This document shows positions 8,149-18,013 of a stretch of 64,000 nucleotides of DNA, piece by piece (positions within the stretch are counted from its first letter, which is position 1; each line of letters opens with the position of its first letter). This DNA comes from JAWKWH01 sp963669285. Lineage in GTDB: Bacteria; Pseudomonadota; Alphaproteobacteria; Rhizobiales; Rhizobiaceae. The notes under the pieces are model-generated. The model saw only the letters and a program-made list of their open reading frames with translations. It was not told the origin of the DNA and did not search any database. Location: positions 62,001 through 126,000 of the forward strand of contig CAXXSI010000002.1 in assembly GCA_963669285.2 (NCBI GenBank), in the 5' to 3' direction. A program made the position numbers and the translations under genes.

Positions 8149-9678
8149 ATGCAGATGAATTCCAATCTCAACCTGAAGACCAGCGTCGGCAAAAGCCTGA
8201 CCGCCGGCGCCGCCGCGATCGCCATCTTGGGTGCCGCCGGGCTTGGCGCCATCACCGCAGGCACCGCGCCGGTCTTTGCCGAAGCGGTGCGCGTCGAGGC
8301 GCCTGCCGCGCCGGGATTCGCCGATGTGGTCGAAAAGGTCTCGCCCGCCGTTGTCAGTGTGCGCGTGACCGCCCGGCTGGAACCGGCGGCCAACGACAGC
8401 GATAGCTTCTCGTTTGATTTCAACATGCCCGGTTTCGACAGCCTGCCGGACGATCACCCGTTAAAGCGCTTTTTCAAGGAGTTCCGCGGAGAACGTGGGC
8501 CTGAGTTCGGCCCGCGCGGTCGCCGTGGTGGTCCGCGCCCGGTATCGCAAGGCTCCGGCTTCTTCATTTCCGATGACGGCTATCTGGTCACCAACAACCA
8601 TGTTGTAGAGGGTGGTGGTGCTTTCACCGTGGTGGCGCATGACGGAACCGAGTTCGAAGCAAAGCTGATCGGCACGGATCCCAGGACCGATTTGGCGGTT
8701 TTGAAGGTCGATGAGAAGCGTGAGTTCACCTATGTCGCCTTCGCCGAAGACAACAAGGTTCGTGTCGGTGACTGGGTTGTTGCCGTCGGTAATCCTTTCG
8801 GCCTCGGCGGCACCGTTACAGCGGGAATTGTGTCGGCACGCGGCCGTGACATCGGTGCTGGCCCGTACGACGATTTCCTCCAGATTGACGCCGCCGTTAA
8901 CCGCGGCAACTCCGGCGGCCCGGCTTTCAATCTCAGCGGTGAGGTTGTTGGCGTAAACACAGCGATCTTCTCGCCTTCGGGCGGCAATGTCGGCATCGCA
9001 TTTGCAATCCCTGCATCGGTTGCCAAAGACGTCGTCTCTGATCTGATTGACGACGGCGCGGTCGAACGCGGCTGGCTCGGTGTGTCGATTCAACCAGTCA
9101 CGCCGGATATCGCAGATTCGCTTGGTCTTGACGGTACCGATGGTGCCCTTGTTTCCGACGCACCCGATGACGGACCGGCGCACGGTGCGGGCATTGGCGC
9201 AGGCGACGTGATCATCTCGGTAAACGGCGGCAAGGTGGAATCGCCCAAGGACCTGGCGAAAAAGATCGGTAACATCGCCCCGGGAAGCAAAGTCGAGATC
9301 GGCTTGTACCGCGATGGCGAAACCGAAACTACGACGGTTGAGTTGGGAACCTTGCCGGGTGTCGAAAAACGCGCCTCGCTGACCGAGCCTGAAAAGAAGG
9401 ATACCGACGTTGTGGAAGGATTCGGCTTGACGGTCGCGCCTGCCGATGACGGCAAGGGTGTGGTCGTGACCAGTGTCGACCGCGACGGTGAGGCCGCCAG
9501 CCGCGGTGTTCAGATCGGCGACACGATCGTGACGGTCAACTCCGAACCGGTATCCAGCGCCGAAGAAATTGCTGAAGCGGTGGAGGAAGCAACCGATGCC
9601 GGTCGTAAGGCAGTCCTGTTTCAGCTGCGTCGCGACGATGCCAACCGCTTCGTTGCACTGCCGGTTGCGCGCGGATAA
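8149..9678 (+). CDS. degP: Periplasmic serine endoprotease DegP/HtrA (Do family)
   Basis: The 509-residue protein starts with a long signal sequence (to about residue 43, APVFAEA). The trypsin-like domain has the triad His151 (TNNHVVEGG), Asp181 (RTDLAVLK) and Ser255 (GNSGGPAF). Two PDZ domains follow (about residues 300-385 and 420-505). It degrades or refolds misfolded envelope proteins. An AGGAAC sequence precedes ATG 8149. In rhizobia degP commonly follows ccmH directly; here a 4-kb block of redox genes lies between them. Confidence 0.95.
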   Translation: MQMNSNLNLKTSVGKSLTAGAAAIAILGAAGLGAITAGTAPVFAEAVRVEAPAAPGFADVVEKVSPAVVSVRVTARLEPAANDSDSFSFDFNMPGFDSLPDDHPLKRFFKEFRGERGPEFGPRGRRGGPRPVSQGSGFFISDDGYLVTNNHVVEGGGAFTVVAHDGTEFEAKLIGTDPRTDLAVLKVDEKREFTYVAFAEDNKVRVGDWVVAVGNPFGLGGTVTAGIVSARGRDIGAGPYDDFLQIDAAVNRGNSGGPAFNLSGEVVGVNTAIFSPSGGNVGIAFAIPASVAKDVVSDLIDDGAVERGWLGVSIQPVTPDIADSLGLDGTDGALVSDAPDDGPAHGAGIGAGDVIISVNGGKVESPKDLAKKIGNIAPGSKVEIGLYRDGETETTTVELGTLPGVEKRASLTEPEKKDTDVVEGFGLTVAPADDGKGVVVTSVDRDGEAASRGVQIGDTIVTVNSEPVSSAEEIAEAVEEATDAGRKAVLFQLRRDDANRFVALPVARG

Positions 9679-9778
9679 TCGACAGAGCCATGCCTGCCAC
9701 GGACAACCGTAAACACCCCCGGGTTGGACGTGGTGACAGGCTCTGGAGCCGGAACTCCTGTCTGCAGTTTTCCGGTTC

Positions 9779-9810
9779 TGCGACAGCGGGTCCCATACCC
9801 CGCTGTCGCA
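9779..9810 (+). terminator. 12-bp perfect hairpin after degP
   Basis: TGCGACAGCGGG (9779-9790) pairs perfectly with CCCGCTGTCGCA (9799-9810) over an 8-base loop, about 100 bases past the degP stop. No T-run follows, so it may be an RNA-stabilising hairpin or a weak terminator. Confidence 0.5.
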
Positions 9811-9847
9811 ACACCAATACCCATTTCGCCAGAGCTTTCAACGGTCT

Positions 9848-10042
9848 AGCGCGTATTGGGTTCATACGATTGCGGTTTATCCATTTAATTCAAGTGCTTG
9901 ACGCATCGCCTGCTTGGCAGTCATTTCCGCTCCAGCGTTCTCGAAATCCTTGCACGACGTCGACATCGTGCTATCGCGTTCGCCTCGCTGATGCGTCAAT
10001 TACCTGCCATCAAACCGCTCCCATTTAACCCGGATACGCTCT
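9848..10042. repeat. Dispersed inverted-repeat element, copy A (shortened)
   Basis: About 180 bases (from ATTGCGGTTTATCC at 9869 to the GCTCT end at 10042) match the right part of the element at 37149-37458 at roughly three quarters identity by eye. Its right end is CCATTTAACCCGGATACGCT followed by CT, the same terminal sequence as copy B. The left end (AGCGCGTATTGGG) is a degraded version of the other terminus. It ends 11 bases before the start codon of the response regulator gene, so it carries or replaces part of that promoter. Confidence 0.75.
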
Positions 10043-10053
10043 AAGGTTTTCCC

Positions 10054-10732
10054 ATGAAGATTCTGGTGATCGAGGACGACCGCGAGGCGGCGGCCATATC
10101 TGGAGAAAGCATTTGCCGAGGGCCGGTCATACCGCCCATGTGGCGGGCGATGGCGAAACCGGTTTCGCGTTGGCCGATGCCGGTGACTACGACGTGCTGG
10201 TGGTTGACCGCATGCTGCCGCGTCGTGACGGCCTGTCAGTCGTCGCCGGTTTGCGCGCCAGGGGTCGGGACACACCGGTACTCATCCTGTCGGCGCTGGG
10301 TGAGGTTGATGATCGGGTAACGGGCCTCAAGGCCGGTGTGGCGACGATTACCTGACCAAGCCCTATGCCTTCCGCGAATTGCTGGCCCGCGTCGAGGTGC
10401 TGTCCCGAAGGGCCGGGGCTGGCGAGGCGGAAACCGTCTACCGTGTCGGCGATCTCGAACTGGATCGGCTCTCGCATTCCGCCCGCCGCGCCGGCCAGGA
10501 CATTGTTCTGCAGCCGCGCGAGTTTCGTCTGTTGGAATATTTGATGCGCCACGCTGGTCAGGTGGTCACCCGCACAATGCTTTTGGAGAACGTGTGGGAG
10601 TATCATTTCGATCCCCAGACCAATGTGATCGACGTGCATGTGTCGCGCTTGCGCGGCAAAATCGAAAAGGGTTTCGACAAGCCGATTTTGCACACGATCC
10701 GTGGCGCCGGCTACATGCTGAAAGCCGATTGA
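10054..10732 (+). pseudogene. OmpR-family response regulator, frame broken three times
   Basis: Read across frames, this is a full-length OmpR/PhoB regulator: receiver start MKILVIEDDREAAA, phosphoacceptor Asp in LVVDRMLPRRDG, switch region DTPVLILSALGEVDDR and a winged-helix C-terminus ending TIRGAGYMLKAD. The frame breaks near 10096 (one extra base after GCGGCC), near 10123 (one extra base in GGGCC) and near 10337 (two extra bases, spoiling the conserved GGDDYLTKP). Between the breaks the protein sequence is perfectly typical. Either the gene has been recently lost or the assembly contains insertions. The partner kinase follows directly. Confidence 0.85.
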
Positions 10733-10739
10733 TCCGCCT

Positions 10740-12142
10740 ATGGCAGCGCTCCCGGCCATCATGAAAACAACGGCAGCCAGGCTTTCTGCGCTGTTTTTAC
10801 TGTTGTTCGCGATCACGGCGATTGCGCTGGTGTTTTACATGACCTCGCTGTCGCTGCGTATCTTCGACAACCAGACGCGTGTTTCTGTCGCCGAGGAAAT
10901 GCAGGGCCTGTCCAGGATCTATCGTCGCGGCGGCTTGCCCGCGCTGGTTCGCGCGGTTGACCGCCGTTCACGGCAGCCCGGCGCCTATCTCTATCTGATC
11001 GCCGATCCCAACGGGCGCATCCTGTCTGGCAACGTCGAGGAGCTACAGCCCGGTGTGCTGGAGCGCGATGGCTGGACCCAGCGTCCGTTCTGGTACCATC
11101 GTTACGGAGAGCGCACCGATGACCGCCGTCACCGCGCAATAGCGCACATCATCAGGTTGCCCAACCAGATGATCGCGCTGGTTGGGCCGCGACCTTGGCG
11201 AGCCCGAGCGCTTTCGCAATGTTGTGCGCCGGGCGCTGATGTTTGCGTTGGGTGTGATGGGCGTAGGCGGATTTCTGATCTGGTTTTTTGTCGGCCGCCG
11301 GGCGTTGAAACGCATCGATGGGGTCACGGATGCCAGCCGTCGCATCATGGCCGGTGATCTGTCCGGCCGTTTGCCGGTTTCCGGTGCCGGCGACGAATTC
11401 GACCGTCTGTCGGAGAAATCTGAACGCCATGCTGGCGCGTATCGCCGCCCTTAATGAGGGACTCAAACAGGTTTCCGACAATATTGCGCACGACCTGAAA
11501 ACACCGTTGACTCGTTTGCGAAACCGCGCCGAGTCGGCGCTCTCCGGAAAGAAAAAAACCGCCGATTATCGCGATGCGCTCGAAGGCACGATTGCCGAAG
11601 CCGATCAGCTGATCCGCACGTTCAATGCAATATTGATGATCTCCCGACTGGAGGCCGGCTATTCGGCAGAACCGACAGAGCAGGTCGATTTGGCCGCGAT
11701 CGTGGCAGACGTGGTCGAACTCTACGAACCGGTGGCCGAGGAGGCGGCAGTTGACTTGTCGGTCAGGTCTGCAGCCGGGATGCGCGTTAATGGCAATCGC
11801 GAACTCATCGGCCAGGCGCTGTCGAATGTCGTCGACAATGCGATCAAGTATTCTTCGCTTGGCGGCGAAAAACCCAAAGCCGTTCTCGAACTGGAGCGTG
11901 TTGGTGGCGACGTCGTGCTCAGTGTTTCCGACAACGGCCCGGGTGTCGCACCCGAACACCGCGAACGCGTCACCGAGAGATTTGTCCGGTTGGAAGAAAG
12001 CCGCACGCAGCCCGGTTCCGGTCTCGGATTGGCTCTGGTTAAGGCGGTCATGCGGTTTCATGGCGGAAAGCTTGAGCTTGCAGGTGAGAACAAGGGGCTT
12101 ACAGTCAGAATGATCTTTCCTGTGGGCGGAGACGCACCATGA
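10740..12142 (+). pseudogene. Sensor histidine kinase, frame broken twice
   Basis: The parts give a complete membrane kinase: membrane segment 1 (ALFLLLFAITAIALVFYM), a periplasmic sensor of about 110 residues, membrane segment 2 (MFALGVMGVGGFLIWFFV), HAMP, H-box DNIAHDLKTPLTRLRNRAE, N-box NVVDNAIKYSS and G boxes DNGPGVAP and GSGLGLALVKA. One extra base near 11186 (GGGCCGC) and one near 11417 (GAGAAAT) break the frame. The stop overlaps the glnE start (ATGA). With the preceding regulator it forms a two-component system that in rhizobia lies between degP and glnE. The start could also be 10761. Confidence 0.85.
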
Positions 12143-15099
12143 ACATGCCGAATGCGGTCGCCAGCTTTGACGGAACGGACTGGTTCGGCGCACCGGTCCG
12201 GCGATTGATCGCGCTCGATCCTGACCGAGCGGACAATGAGCTGAAAGAACTCTCCGAAATTGCCAATGAGGCCGGCTTGGCCGGATTGGCGTCGTTGTGC
12301 ACAAGCGACAGTCCTCTGTCGGCGTTCCTCGCCGCAGTTCTCGATCTCTCTCCCTATCTCAGAGACACCATCCGGCGGCGTCCGGCAATCCTGGAAGCCC
12401 TGTTTTTCACCTCAATCGAACAGCGCCTGCGCGATCTCAACGATGAAATCGAAGCCGTTCGTTCCGGAGCGACCGAGACGGAACTTATGGACGGGTTGCG
12501 CGAACTCAAGCGCGAAGCGCATTGCCTGATTGCGCTGAACGATCTAGCTGGTCCGTCCGGTGCCGTGCAAACAGTTGGTTTCATGAGCGCGCTGGCGGAC
12601 TCATGTATCACCGCTGCTGTTCGCTACATTCTTCTGGAGGCGGACCGTCAAGGTAAGTTGTTACTTGCAAATCCCGACCGGCCGGAAATCGGTTGCGGGT
12701 GGATATTGCTGGCGATGGGCAAACTGGGCGCGGTGGAACTGAATTATTCCTCCGATATTGATCTGATTGCATTTTACGATCCCGAGGCGCCTGCCATAGA
12801 CGATCCGTTCGAGGCGACGGACCTATTTGTCAGATTGACCAGAAAGCTGGTGCGTATTCTGAACGACCGGACCGGCAATGGTTACGTATTTCGCACCGAT
12901 CTGCGGCTGCGGCCGGATCCCGGCGCGACACCGCTGGCGATCCCGGTCGAGGCGGCGTTGAATTACTACGAAAGCCGCGGCCAGAACTGGGAGCGTGCGG
13001 CAATGATCAAGGCGCGCCCGGTTGCCGGCGATATCGTTGCTGCCGAGCGTTTTTTGAGCGAACTCAAGCCTTATATCTGGCGCAAGTACATGGACTACGC
13101 GGCCATCGCCGACGTGCATGCCATCAAGCGACAGATCCACGCCCACAAGGGTCACGGCGAAATCGCCGTACGCGGACACAACGTCAAGCTCGGGCGTGGC
13201 GGCATCCGCGAGATCGAGTTTTTTGTCCAGACACAGCAACTGATCGCTGGCGGCCGTTTTCCCGAGCTGCGCGGGCGCTCGACGATCGAGATGCTGCAAA
13301 TGCTGGCGGAGCGCGGCTGGATCGGCAAGGAAGCGTCAATCGCATTGGCCGATCAGTACTGGTTTCTGCGTGATGTCGAACACGCCATCCAGATCGTCGC
13401 CGACGAGCAGACCCACCTTTTGCCCGACGATGAAGATGAATTGAACCGCGTCGCTCTTCTGCTCGGATACGAGGATGGCGAAGCTTTTTCCGAGGCGTTT
13501 CGAACCTCGCTCAAGACGGTCGAATCCCACTATGCCGGACTGTTCGAAGCCGAATCGGGCGCCTCCGATGTAGCCGGCAATCTGGTGTTTACGGGTGAGG
13601 TGGACGACCCGGCTACCCTGGAGACGTTGTCGCAGCTTGGATTCCAGCGGCCTTCCGACATCTGCCGGGTCATCCGCTCCTGGCACTTTGGTCGCTACCG
13701 GGCGACGCAAACCAAGGTCTCGCGCGAGCGGTTGACCGCGCTCACTCCGGTATTGCTGGAAACATTCGGACGTACGAAGCGCGCCGACGAAGCCTTGATG
13801 CGGTTTGACGAATTCATGGCGGGTCTGCCGGCAGGCATCCAGCTGTTTTCGCTGTTGCAGTCCAACCCGGCGCTTCTCGATTTGCTGGCGACGATCATGG
13901 GCGCCGCACCGAGGCTGGCCAAGACGATCACCCGCAGGCCGCACGTCTTCGACGGGTTGCTCGATCCCGGCCTGCTGTCCGAATTGCCGGATCGCAAATA
14001 CCTGCAGGAACGGCTCGTGTCCTTCCTGGAAGGCGCCGTAGCCTACGAGGACGTTCTCGACCGGTTGCGCATCTTTGCCGCAGAACAGAAATTTCTGATC
14101 GGTATTCGTTTGTTGACCGGCGCCATCGATGCCGGCCACGCCGGCGGCGCGTTTTCAGACCTGGCCGACCTGACGATTGCCAAGGCGCTCGATGCCGTGC
14201 TCGCCGAGTTTGCCGTTCGCCATGGCCAGGTTCCCGGCGGCGAGGTTGCCATCATCGCGATGGGCAAACTGGGCAGCCGCGAACTGACCGCCGGCTCCGA
14301 TGTGGATTTGATTCTCCTTTATAACCACGATCCGGAAGCACTTGAATCCAATGGCGAAAAGCCGCTTGCATCATCGCACTACTATGCTCGCCTGACACAA
14401 CGGCTGATCGCCGCCGTCTCTGCGCCGACTGCCGAAGGCGTGCTCTACGAACTTGACCTGCGGCTGCGGCCTTCAGGCAACAAGGGACCGGTAGCGACCC
14501 ACATCGACGCGTTCCGAAAATACCAGCGGGAGAGCGCCTGGGTGTGGGAACACATGGCGCTGACTAGGGCACGCCCGGTTGCCGGAGACGCCGCCTTGAT
14601 CGAGCAGGCGCAAACGGAAATCATCGCCGTTCTGGCCGCCGACCACGATGTTGCGAAAGTTCTCAAGGAAGCCCGCGACATGCGCACCCTGATCGAACAG
14701 GAAAAGCCGCCGAAGAGCATCTGGGATGTCAAGCTCATTCCAGGCGGGCTGATCGATCTGGAGTTCATCGCACAAACCTCAGTGCTTTGTCATCGCACCG
14801 AAGACAACGCCCGGACAACATCGACCGCCGGACAATTGAGTGCCCTTGCGCCCGAGTTTGCGGCTCCCCAAGTAAGGGAGGAACTGGAGGAAGCGCATGC
14901 GCTTTATTCGACACTGACGCAGATATCCAGGCTGTGCATCGAAGGCGGCATTGAACCCGATGATATTCCTCCGGGGCTTGCTGATCTTCTGCTCAGGAAC
15001 ACCGATTTGCCGGATCTGAAAATTCTGGCTGCCCACATTGAAGAGACGTCGCAGCGTATTCGAGGTCATTTCGAAACACTGCTTCGTGGGGATGGCTGA
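12139..15099 (+). CDS. glnE: Bifunctional glutamine synthetase adenylyltransferase / deadenylylase GlnE
   Basis: At 986 residues it has the normal length. Two nucleotidyltransferase modules are visible: the N-terminal one with SSDIDLIAFYD (Asp206, Asp208; removes AMP) and the C-terminal one with GSDVDLILLYN (Asp721, Asp723; adds AMP). Both are followed by the family's RLRPDPG / RLRPSGNKG signature. It tunes glutamine synthetase activity to nitrogen status together with PII. ATG 12139 overlaps the kinase stop. The frame is clean for 3 kb, in contrast to the two genes before it. Confidence 0.97.
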   Translation: MNMPNAVASFDGTDWFGAPVRRLIALDPDRADNELKELSEIANEAGLAGLASLCTSDSPLSAFLAAVLDLSPYLRDTIRRRPAILEALFFTSIEQRLRDLNDEIEAVRSGATETELMDGLRELKREAHCLIALNDLAGPSGAVQTVGFMSALADSCITAAVRYILLEADRQGKLLLANPDRPEIGCGWILLAMGKLGAVELNYSSDIDLIAFYDPEAPAIDDPFEATDLFVRLTRKLVRILNDRTGNGYVFRTDLRLRPDPGATPLAIPVEAALNYYESRGQNWERAAMIKARPVAGDIVAAERFLSELKPYIWRKYMDYAAIADVHAIKRQIHAHKGHGEIAVRGHNVKLGRGGIREIEFFVQTQQLIAGGRFPELRGRSTIEMLQMLAERGWIGKEASIALADQYWFLRDVEHAIQIVADEQTHLLPDDEDELNRVALLLGYEDGEAFSEAFRTSLKTVESHYAGLFEAESGASDVAGNLVFTGEVDDPATLETLSQLGFQRPSDICRVIRSWHFGRYRATQTKVSRERLTALTPVLLETFGRTKRADEALMRFDEFMAGLPAGIQLFSLLQSNPALLDLLATIMGAAPRLAKTITRRPHVFDGLLDPGLLSELPDRKYLQERLVSFLEGAVAYEDVLDRLRIFAAEQKFLIGIRLLTGAIDAGHAGGAFSDLADLTIAKALDAVLAEFAVRHGQVPGGEVAIIAMGKLGSRELTAGSDVDLILLYNHDPEALESNGEKPLASSHYYARLTQRLIAAVSAPTAEGVLYELDLRLRPSGNKGPVATHIDAFRKYQRESAWVWEHMALTRARPVAGDAALIEQAQTEIIAVLAADHDVAKVLKEARDMRTLIEQEKPPKSIWDVKLIPGGLIDLEFIAQTSVLCHRTEDNARTTSTAGQLSALAPEFAAPQVREELEEAHALYSTLTQISRLCIEGGIEPDDIPPGLADLLLRNTDLPDLKILAAHIEETSQRIRGHFETLLRGDG

Positions 15100-15169
15100 T
15101 CGTGACGATGGGACGTCGGTTCAGCCTTTCCTTCCGCATCGGGGGTGACGATGCAAATGGAGAAAACCC

Positions 15170-15643
15170 ATGAAAAAAACAGCCACAGTCGCACTCGCCT
15201 TTGTGACACTTGCCGGATTGACCGGTGGTGCCGCAATCGCCAAGGACGGTTTTAACAAGCGCCATCATCGCGGTGAGCGTGCCGAGCAACGATTCGAGAA
15301 GGCGGACACCGATGCCAGCGGTGACCTGACATTCGATGAGTTCTCGGCCGCATTTCAGGAGCGCATTGGTGGCGCCGATGCCAATAGCGACGGCGTCATG
15401 ACGGTCGAGGAGATCGCCGACGAGATCCAGCGCCGCCGCGCCGAGCGCATGGCCAGGCGCATTATCGAGCGCTTTGATGCCGACGGCGATGGTCAGTTGA
15501 CCACCGCCGAGATCGAATCGCGCCAAAAGAAGATGTTCGCGCTTCTTGACGGCAACGACGACGGCAAGCTCGAGATGGATGAGATGAAACGTCATCGCCC
15601 GGGCCGTCACGGCAAGCGCCGCCACCATTACAAGGACGATTGA
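15170..15643 (+). CDS. Exported EF-hand calcium-binding protein
   Basis: The 157-residue protein has a signal peptide (about residues 1-24, ending AAIA) and four EF-hand loops: DTDASGDLTFDE, DANSDGVMTVEE, DADGDGQLTTAE and DGNDDGKLEMDE. All have acidic residues at positions 1, 3 and 5 and an acidic residue at 12, so all four look able to bind calcium. Its C-terminus is rich in His, Arg and Lys. GGAG lies 8 bases before ATG. Function is unknown; periplasmic calcium binding is the reasonable inference. Confidence 0.88.
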   Translation: MKKTATVALAFVTLAGLTGGAAIAKDGFNKRHHRGERAEQRFEKADTDASGDLTFDEFSAAFQERIGGADANSDGVMTVEEIADEIQRRRAERMARRIIERFDADGDGQLTTAEIESRQKKMFALLDGNDDGKLEMDEMKRHRPGRHGKRRHHYKDD

Positions 15644-15715
15644 TCTTTACGGTCTGCCCCGTGGCGTTTCCGGACGTCGCGGGGCGGGTCTACCGCGATT
15701 CAATCAAAACAGGCC

Positions 15716-17047
15716 CTAGTTAAACTCATACCCCCACATCGACACGTCTTCCTCGTCGCGCTGGCGTTCCTCTTCAGGCACGTCCTCGATGCGGGCATCC
15801 AGATACGCCGTTTCCGGTGTTTGCGCAGCGGTTACGGGAAGAACCCGGAAGTCCTGGCGATCGCCCAGATCGGTCGCCCCGCGGCGGTATGTGCGCCACA
15901 AAGTGTGACCGGAGTAAAGCGCGAATATGACCGCCGATGCGATGAAAAATCCCGATGGGCCGACCGCGTCCATCAGGCGGCCGGCAAGCTGCGGCCCGAT
16001 GATGTTGCCGACCCCGTAGACAATCAGCAGGCCACTTGAGACCTTCACGAATTCTTCCGGATCGGCCAGGTCGTTGGCGTGCGCCACGTTGAGCGCATAG
16101 ATCGGGAACAGGGCGGCGCCGAACAGGAACATGCCGGAAAAGATCATGGCGGCGTTCTGCGGCTGCAGCACCATCATGAACACCGAAATCGCCAGGCCCA
16201 ACAGGCCGCCCATCACCATCACATAGCGCCGGTCGATCTTGTCGGAAAGCCGGCCGAATGGAAACTGCGCCACCGCCCCGCCGATCATGCCGCACGCCAT
16301 CATCGTTGCGATTCCCGCCGTCGAAAGCCCGGCATTCTCGCCGTATATCGGCGCGAAAAACAACCAGATTCCGTTGACCACACCGGTCAGGAAAGCCCCG
16401 ATAACCGCAGCCGGTGATTTGAAATAAAGTCCCTTGATATCTAGCGAAACGCGCGCCAGCGGGACAGGTGCCTGCGCCGATGATAACGCGGTCGGCAGCA
16501 GCGCAAGGCCGAAAAGCAGGGCGACGATCATGAATATCTCGAGCCCGCCGGCATTGCCGAACGGCATGACATACTGTCCGCATGCCACGCCGAACATGGA
16601 AATGATCATGTAGGCGGAAAAGATGGCGCCGCGGTTCTCGTTGGAGACCTTTTCGTTAAGCCAGCTTTCCAGAACCATGTAAGCGCCCGCGGTGGCAAAA
16701 CCGCCCATCCCGCGGATCAATGCCCATGCCAGCGGATCAATGGCCATCGCATGCAACAGGAATGACATCGCCAACAGTGTTTGCAGCGCCGCGAAAACCC
16801 TGATGTGGCCGACGCGGCGTACAAGATACGGCATGATGATGCACCCAAGCGTGAAGAAGAACGCATAGGAGGTGCCGACCCAGGCGATATCGGTGCTGTT
16901 CCAGCCTTCCATGGACGCGCGCAGCGGAACAAGCACGCCGCCCAGGCCAATGCCCGCCAGCATGAAATAGGTGCTGACCAGAAGTGCTGTTACTGGAATG
17001 AGTTGTGCGAACACGGCGACCTGCTCCGGCGTTTGACCGTGAACCAT
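15716..17047 (-). CDS. MFS transporter, YcaD-like
   Basis: The 443-residue protein has twelve hydrophobic segments. The motif between segments 2 and 3 is MPYLVRRVGHIRVF, and RGMGGFATAGAYMVLESWLNE matches the YcaD/sugar-efflux-like MFS group. A hydrophilic C-terminal tail of about 60 residues (RQDFRVLP to YEFN) is cytoplasmic. The substrate cannot be told. It is divergent from a 2-oxoglutarate/Fe oxygenase gene. Confidence 0.85.
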   Translation of the reverse strand: MVHGQTPEQVAVFAQLIPVTALLVSTYFMLAGIGLGGVLVPLRASMEGWNSTDIAWVGTSYAFFFTLGCIIMPYLVRRVGHIRVFAALQTLLAMSFLLHAMAIDPLAWALIRGMGGFATAGAYMVLESWLNEKVSNENRGAIFSAYMIISMFGVACGQYVMPFGNAGGLEIFMIVALLFGLALLPTALSSAQAPVPLARVSLDIKGLYFKSPAAVIGAFLTGVVNGIWLFFAPIYGENAGLSTAGIATMMACGMIGGAVAQFPFGRLSDKIDRRYVMVMGGLLGLAISVFMMVLQPQNAAMIFSGMFLFGAALFPIYALNVAHANDLADPEEFVKVSSGLLIVYGVGNIIGPQLAGRLMDAVGPSGFFIASAVIFALYSGHTLWRTYRRGATDLGDRQDFRVLPVTAAQTPETAYLDARIEDVPEEERQRDEEDVSMWGYEFN

Positions 17048-17203
17048 GCCTGCAACGGCCTCGACTGGGTATTAGCATTTCGCCATCGCCGACGAGAATT
17101 GCGACGGGGCGTGTCGTTTGATCAACGCCGTTCCGACAAAATTGTGCAACACTTGCGATCAGCGACCGCAACAAAAGCGTCATCTGCACGGAGGGTTCCA
17201 AAA

Positions 17204-18007
17204 GTGTCGGAAACCGCAATCGCCGATATTGTCGATCTGGATTCCTATCCGCTCGAGACAATCGGTTCGCCTGCCTGGACGCAACTGGTCAATCGCTGCC
17301 GCCGCGATCTGGAGCGCGACGGTATGTTCAACCTGCCGGGCTTTCTGAAACCCGGGGTGGCGGAACGGACGGTGTCGATGCTGGCTCCGGCCATGGCGTC
17401 ATCCTCGTTCGAGCACCGCCGCAGCCATAATATCTACTTCAAGCCGGAGATTCCCGGTCTTGACCCGGATCATCCGGCACTGACCCTTTGTGAGACCGTC
17501 AATCACACGCTTTGTGCCGATCAACTGGCAGGCTCGGCGGTCATGGCGGTCTACGAGTGTCCGCAATTTGCCGCGTTTCTCGCCGCGACCATGGGTAAGG
17601 ACCAGCTGCACACGATGTCGGATCCGCTGGCAGGAGCCAATGTCATGGCCTATCGCGTCGGCGAAGCGCTCAACTGGCATTTCGACCGCTCGGAATTCAC
17701 TACAACGATCCTGTTGCAGGCACCGGAACGGGGAGGGGAGTTTCAGTACCGCAGCAATCTGAGAACCGATGACGATCCGAACTATGACGGCGTGGGGCGC
17801 CTGCTGGACGGCAAGGATAATCTGGTCAAGACGCTGAGACTGGCGCCTGGCACACTCAATGTTTTTCGCGGCAAGAACACCGCGCATCGTGTCTCTCCCG
17901 TCGACGGGGAAATGGAACGGATCATTGCCGTGCTTTCCTACTATGAACAGCCCGGTGTCGCCTTTACTGCGGCCGAAAGGATCGGATTTTACGGACGGGC
18001 GGCCTGA
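17204..18007 (+). CDS. 2-oxoglutarate/Fe(II)-dependent oxygenase, HalD/BesD-like family
   Basis: The frame is open from 16781, but coding character begins at GTG 17204 behind a GGAGGG site, giving 267 residues. The iron facial triad is visible: His159-x-Asp161 in NWHFDRSEF and His228 in NTAHRVSPV, followed by ERIIAVLSYYEQPG where the arginine would bind 2-oxoglutarate. The overall pattern resembles the HalD/BesD group; because the aspartate is present, hydroxylation is likelier than chlorination. The substrate (perhaps a free amino acid) is unknown. It converges on the GST gene with 6 bases between the stops. Confidence 0.78.
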   Translation: MSETAIADIVDLDSYPLETIGSPAWTQLVNRCRRDLERDGMFNLPGFLKPGVAERTVSMLAPAMASSSFEHRRSHNIYFKPEIPGLDPDHPALTLCETVNHTLCADQLAGSAVMAVYECPQFAAFLAATMGKDQLHTMSDPLAGANVMAYRVGEALNWHFDRSEFTTTILLQAPERGGEFQYRSNLRTDDDPNYDGVGRLLDGKDNLVKTLRLAPGTLNVFRGKNTAHRVSPVDGEMERIIAVLSYYEQPGVAFTAAERIGFYGRAA

Positions 18008-18013
18008 GATCGG

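Noticed and set aside
16781..17203. N-terminal extension of the 2-oxoglutarate oxygenase
   Set aside because: It overlaps the MFS gene on the opposite strand and lacks a ribosome site; GTG 17204 after GGAGGG fits better.
17204..18007. Calling this enzyme a halogenase
   Set aside because: Halogenases of this family replace the metal-binding Asp by Gly or Ala to make room for chloride; Asp161 is present here.
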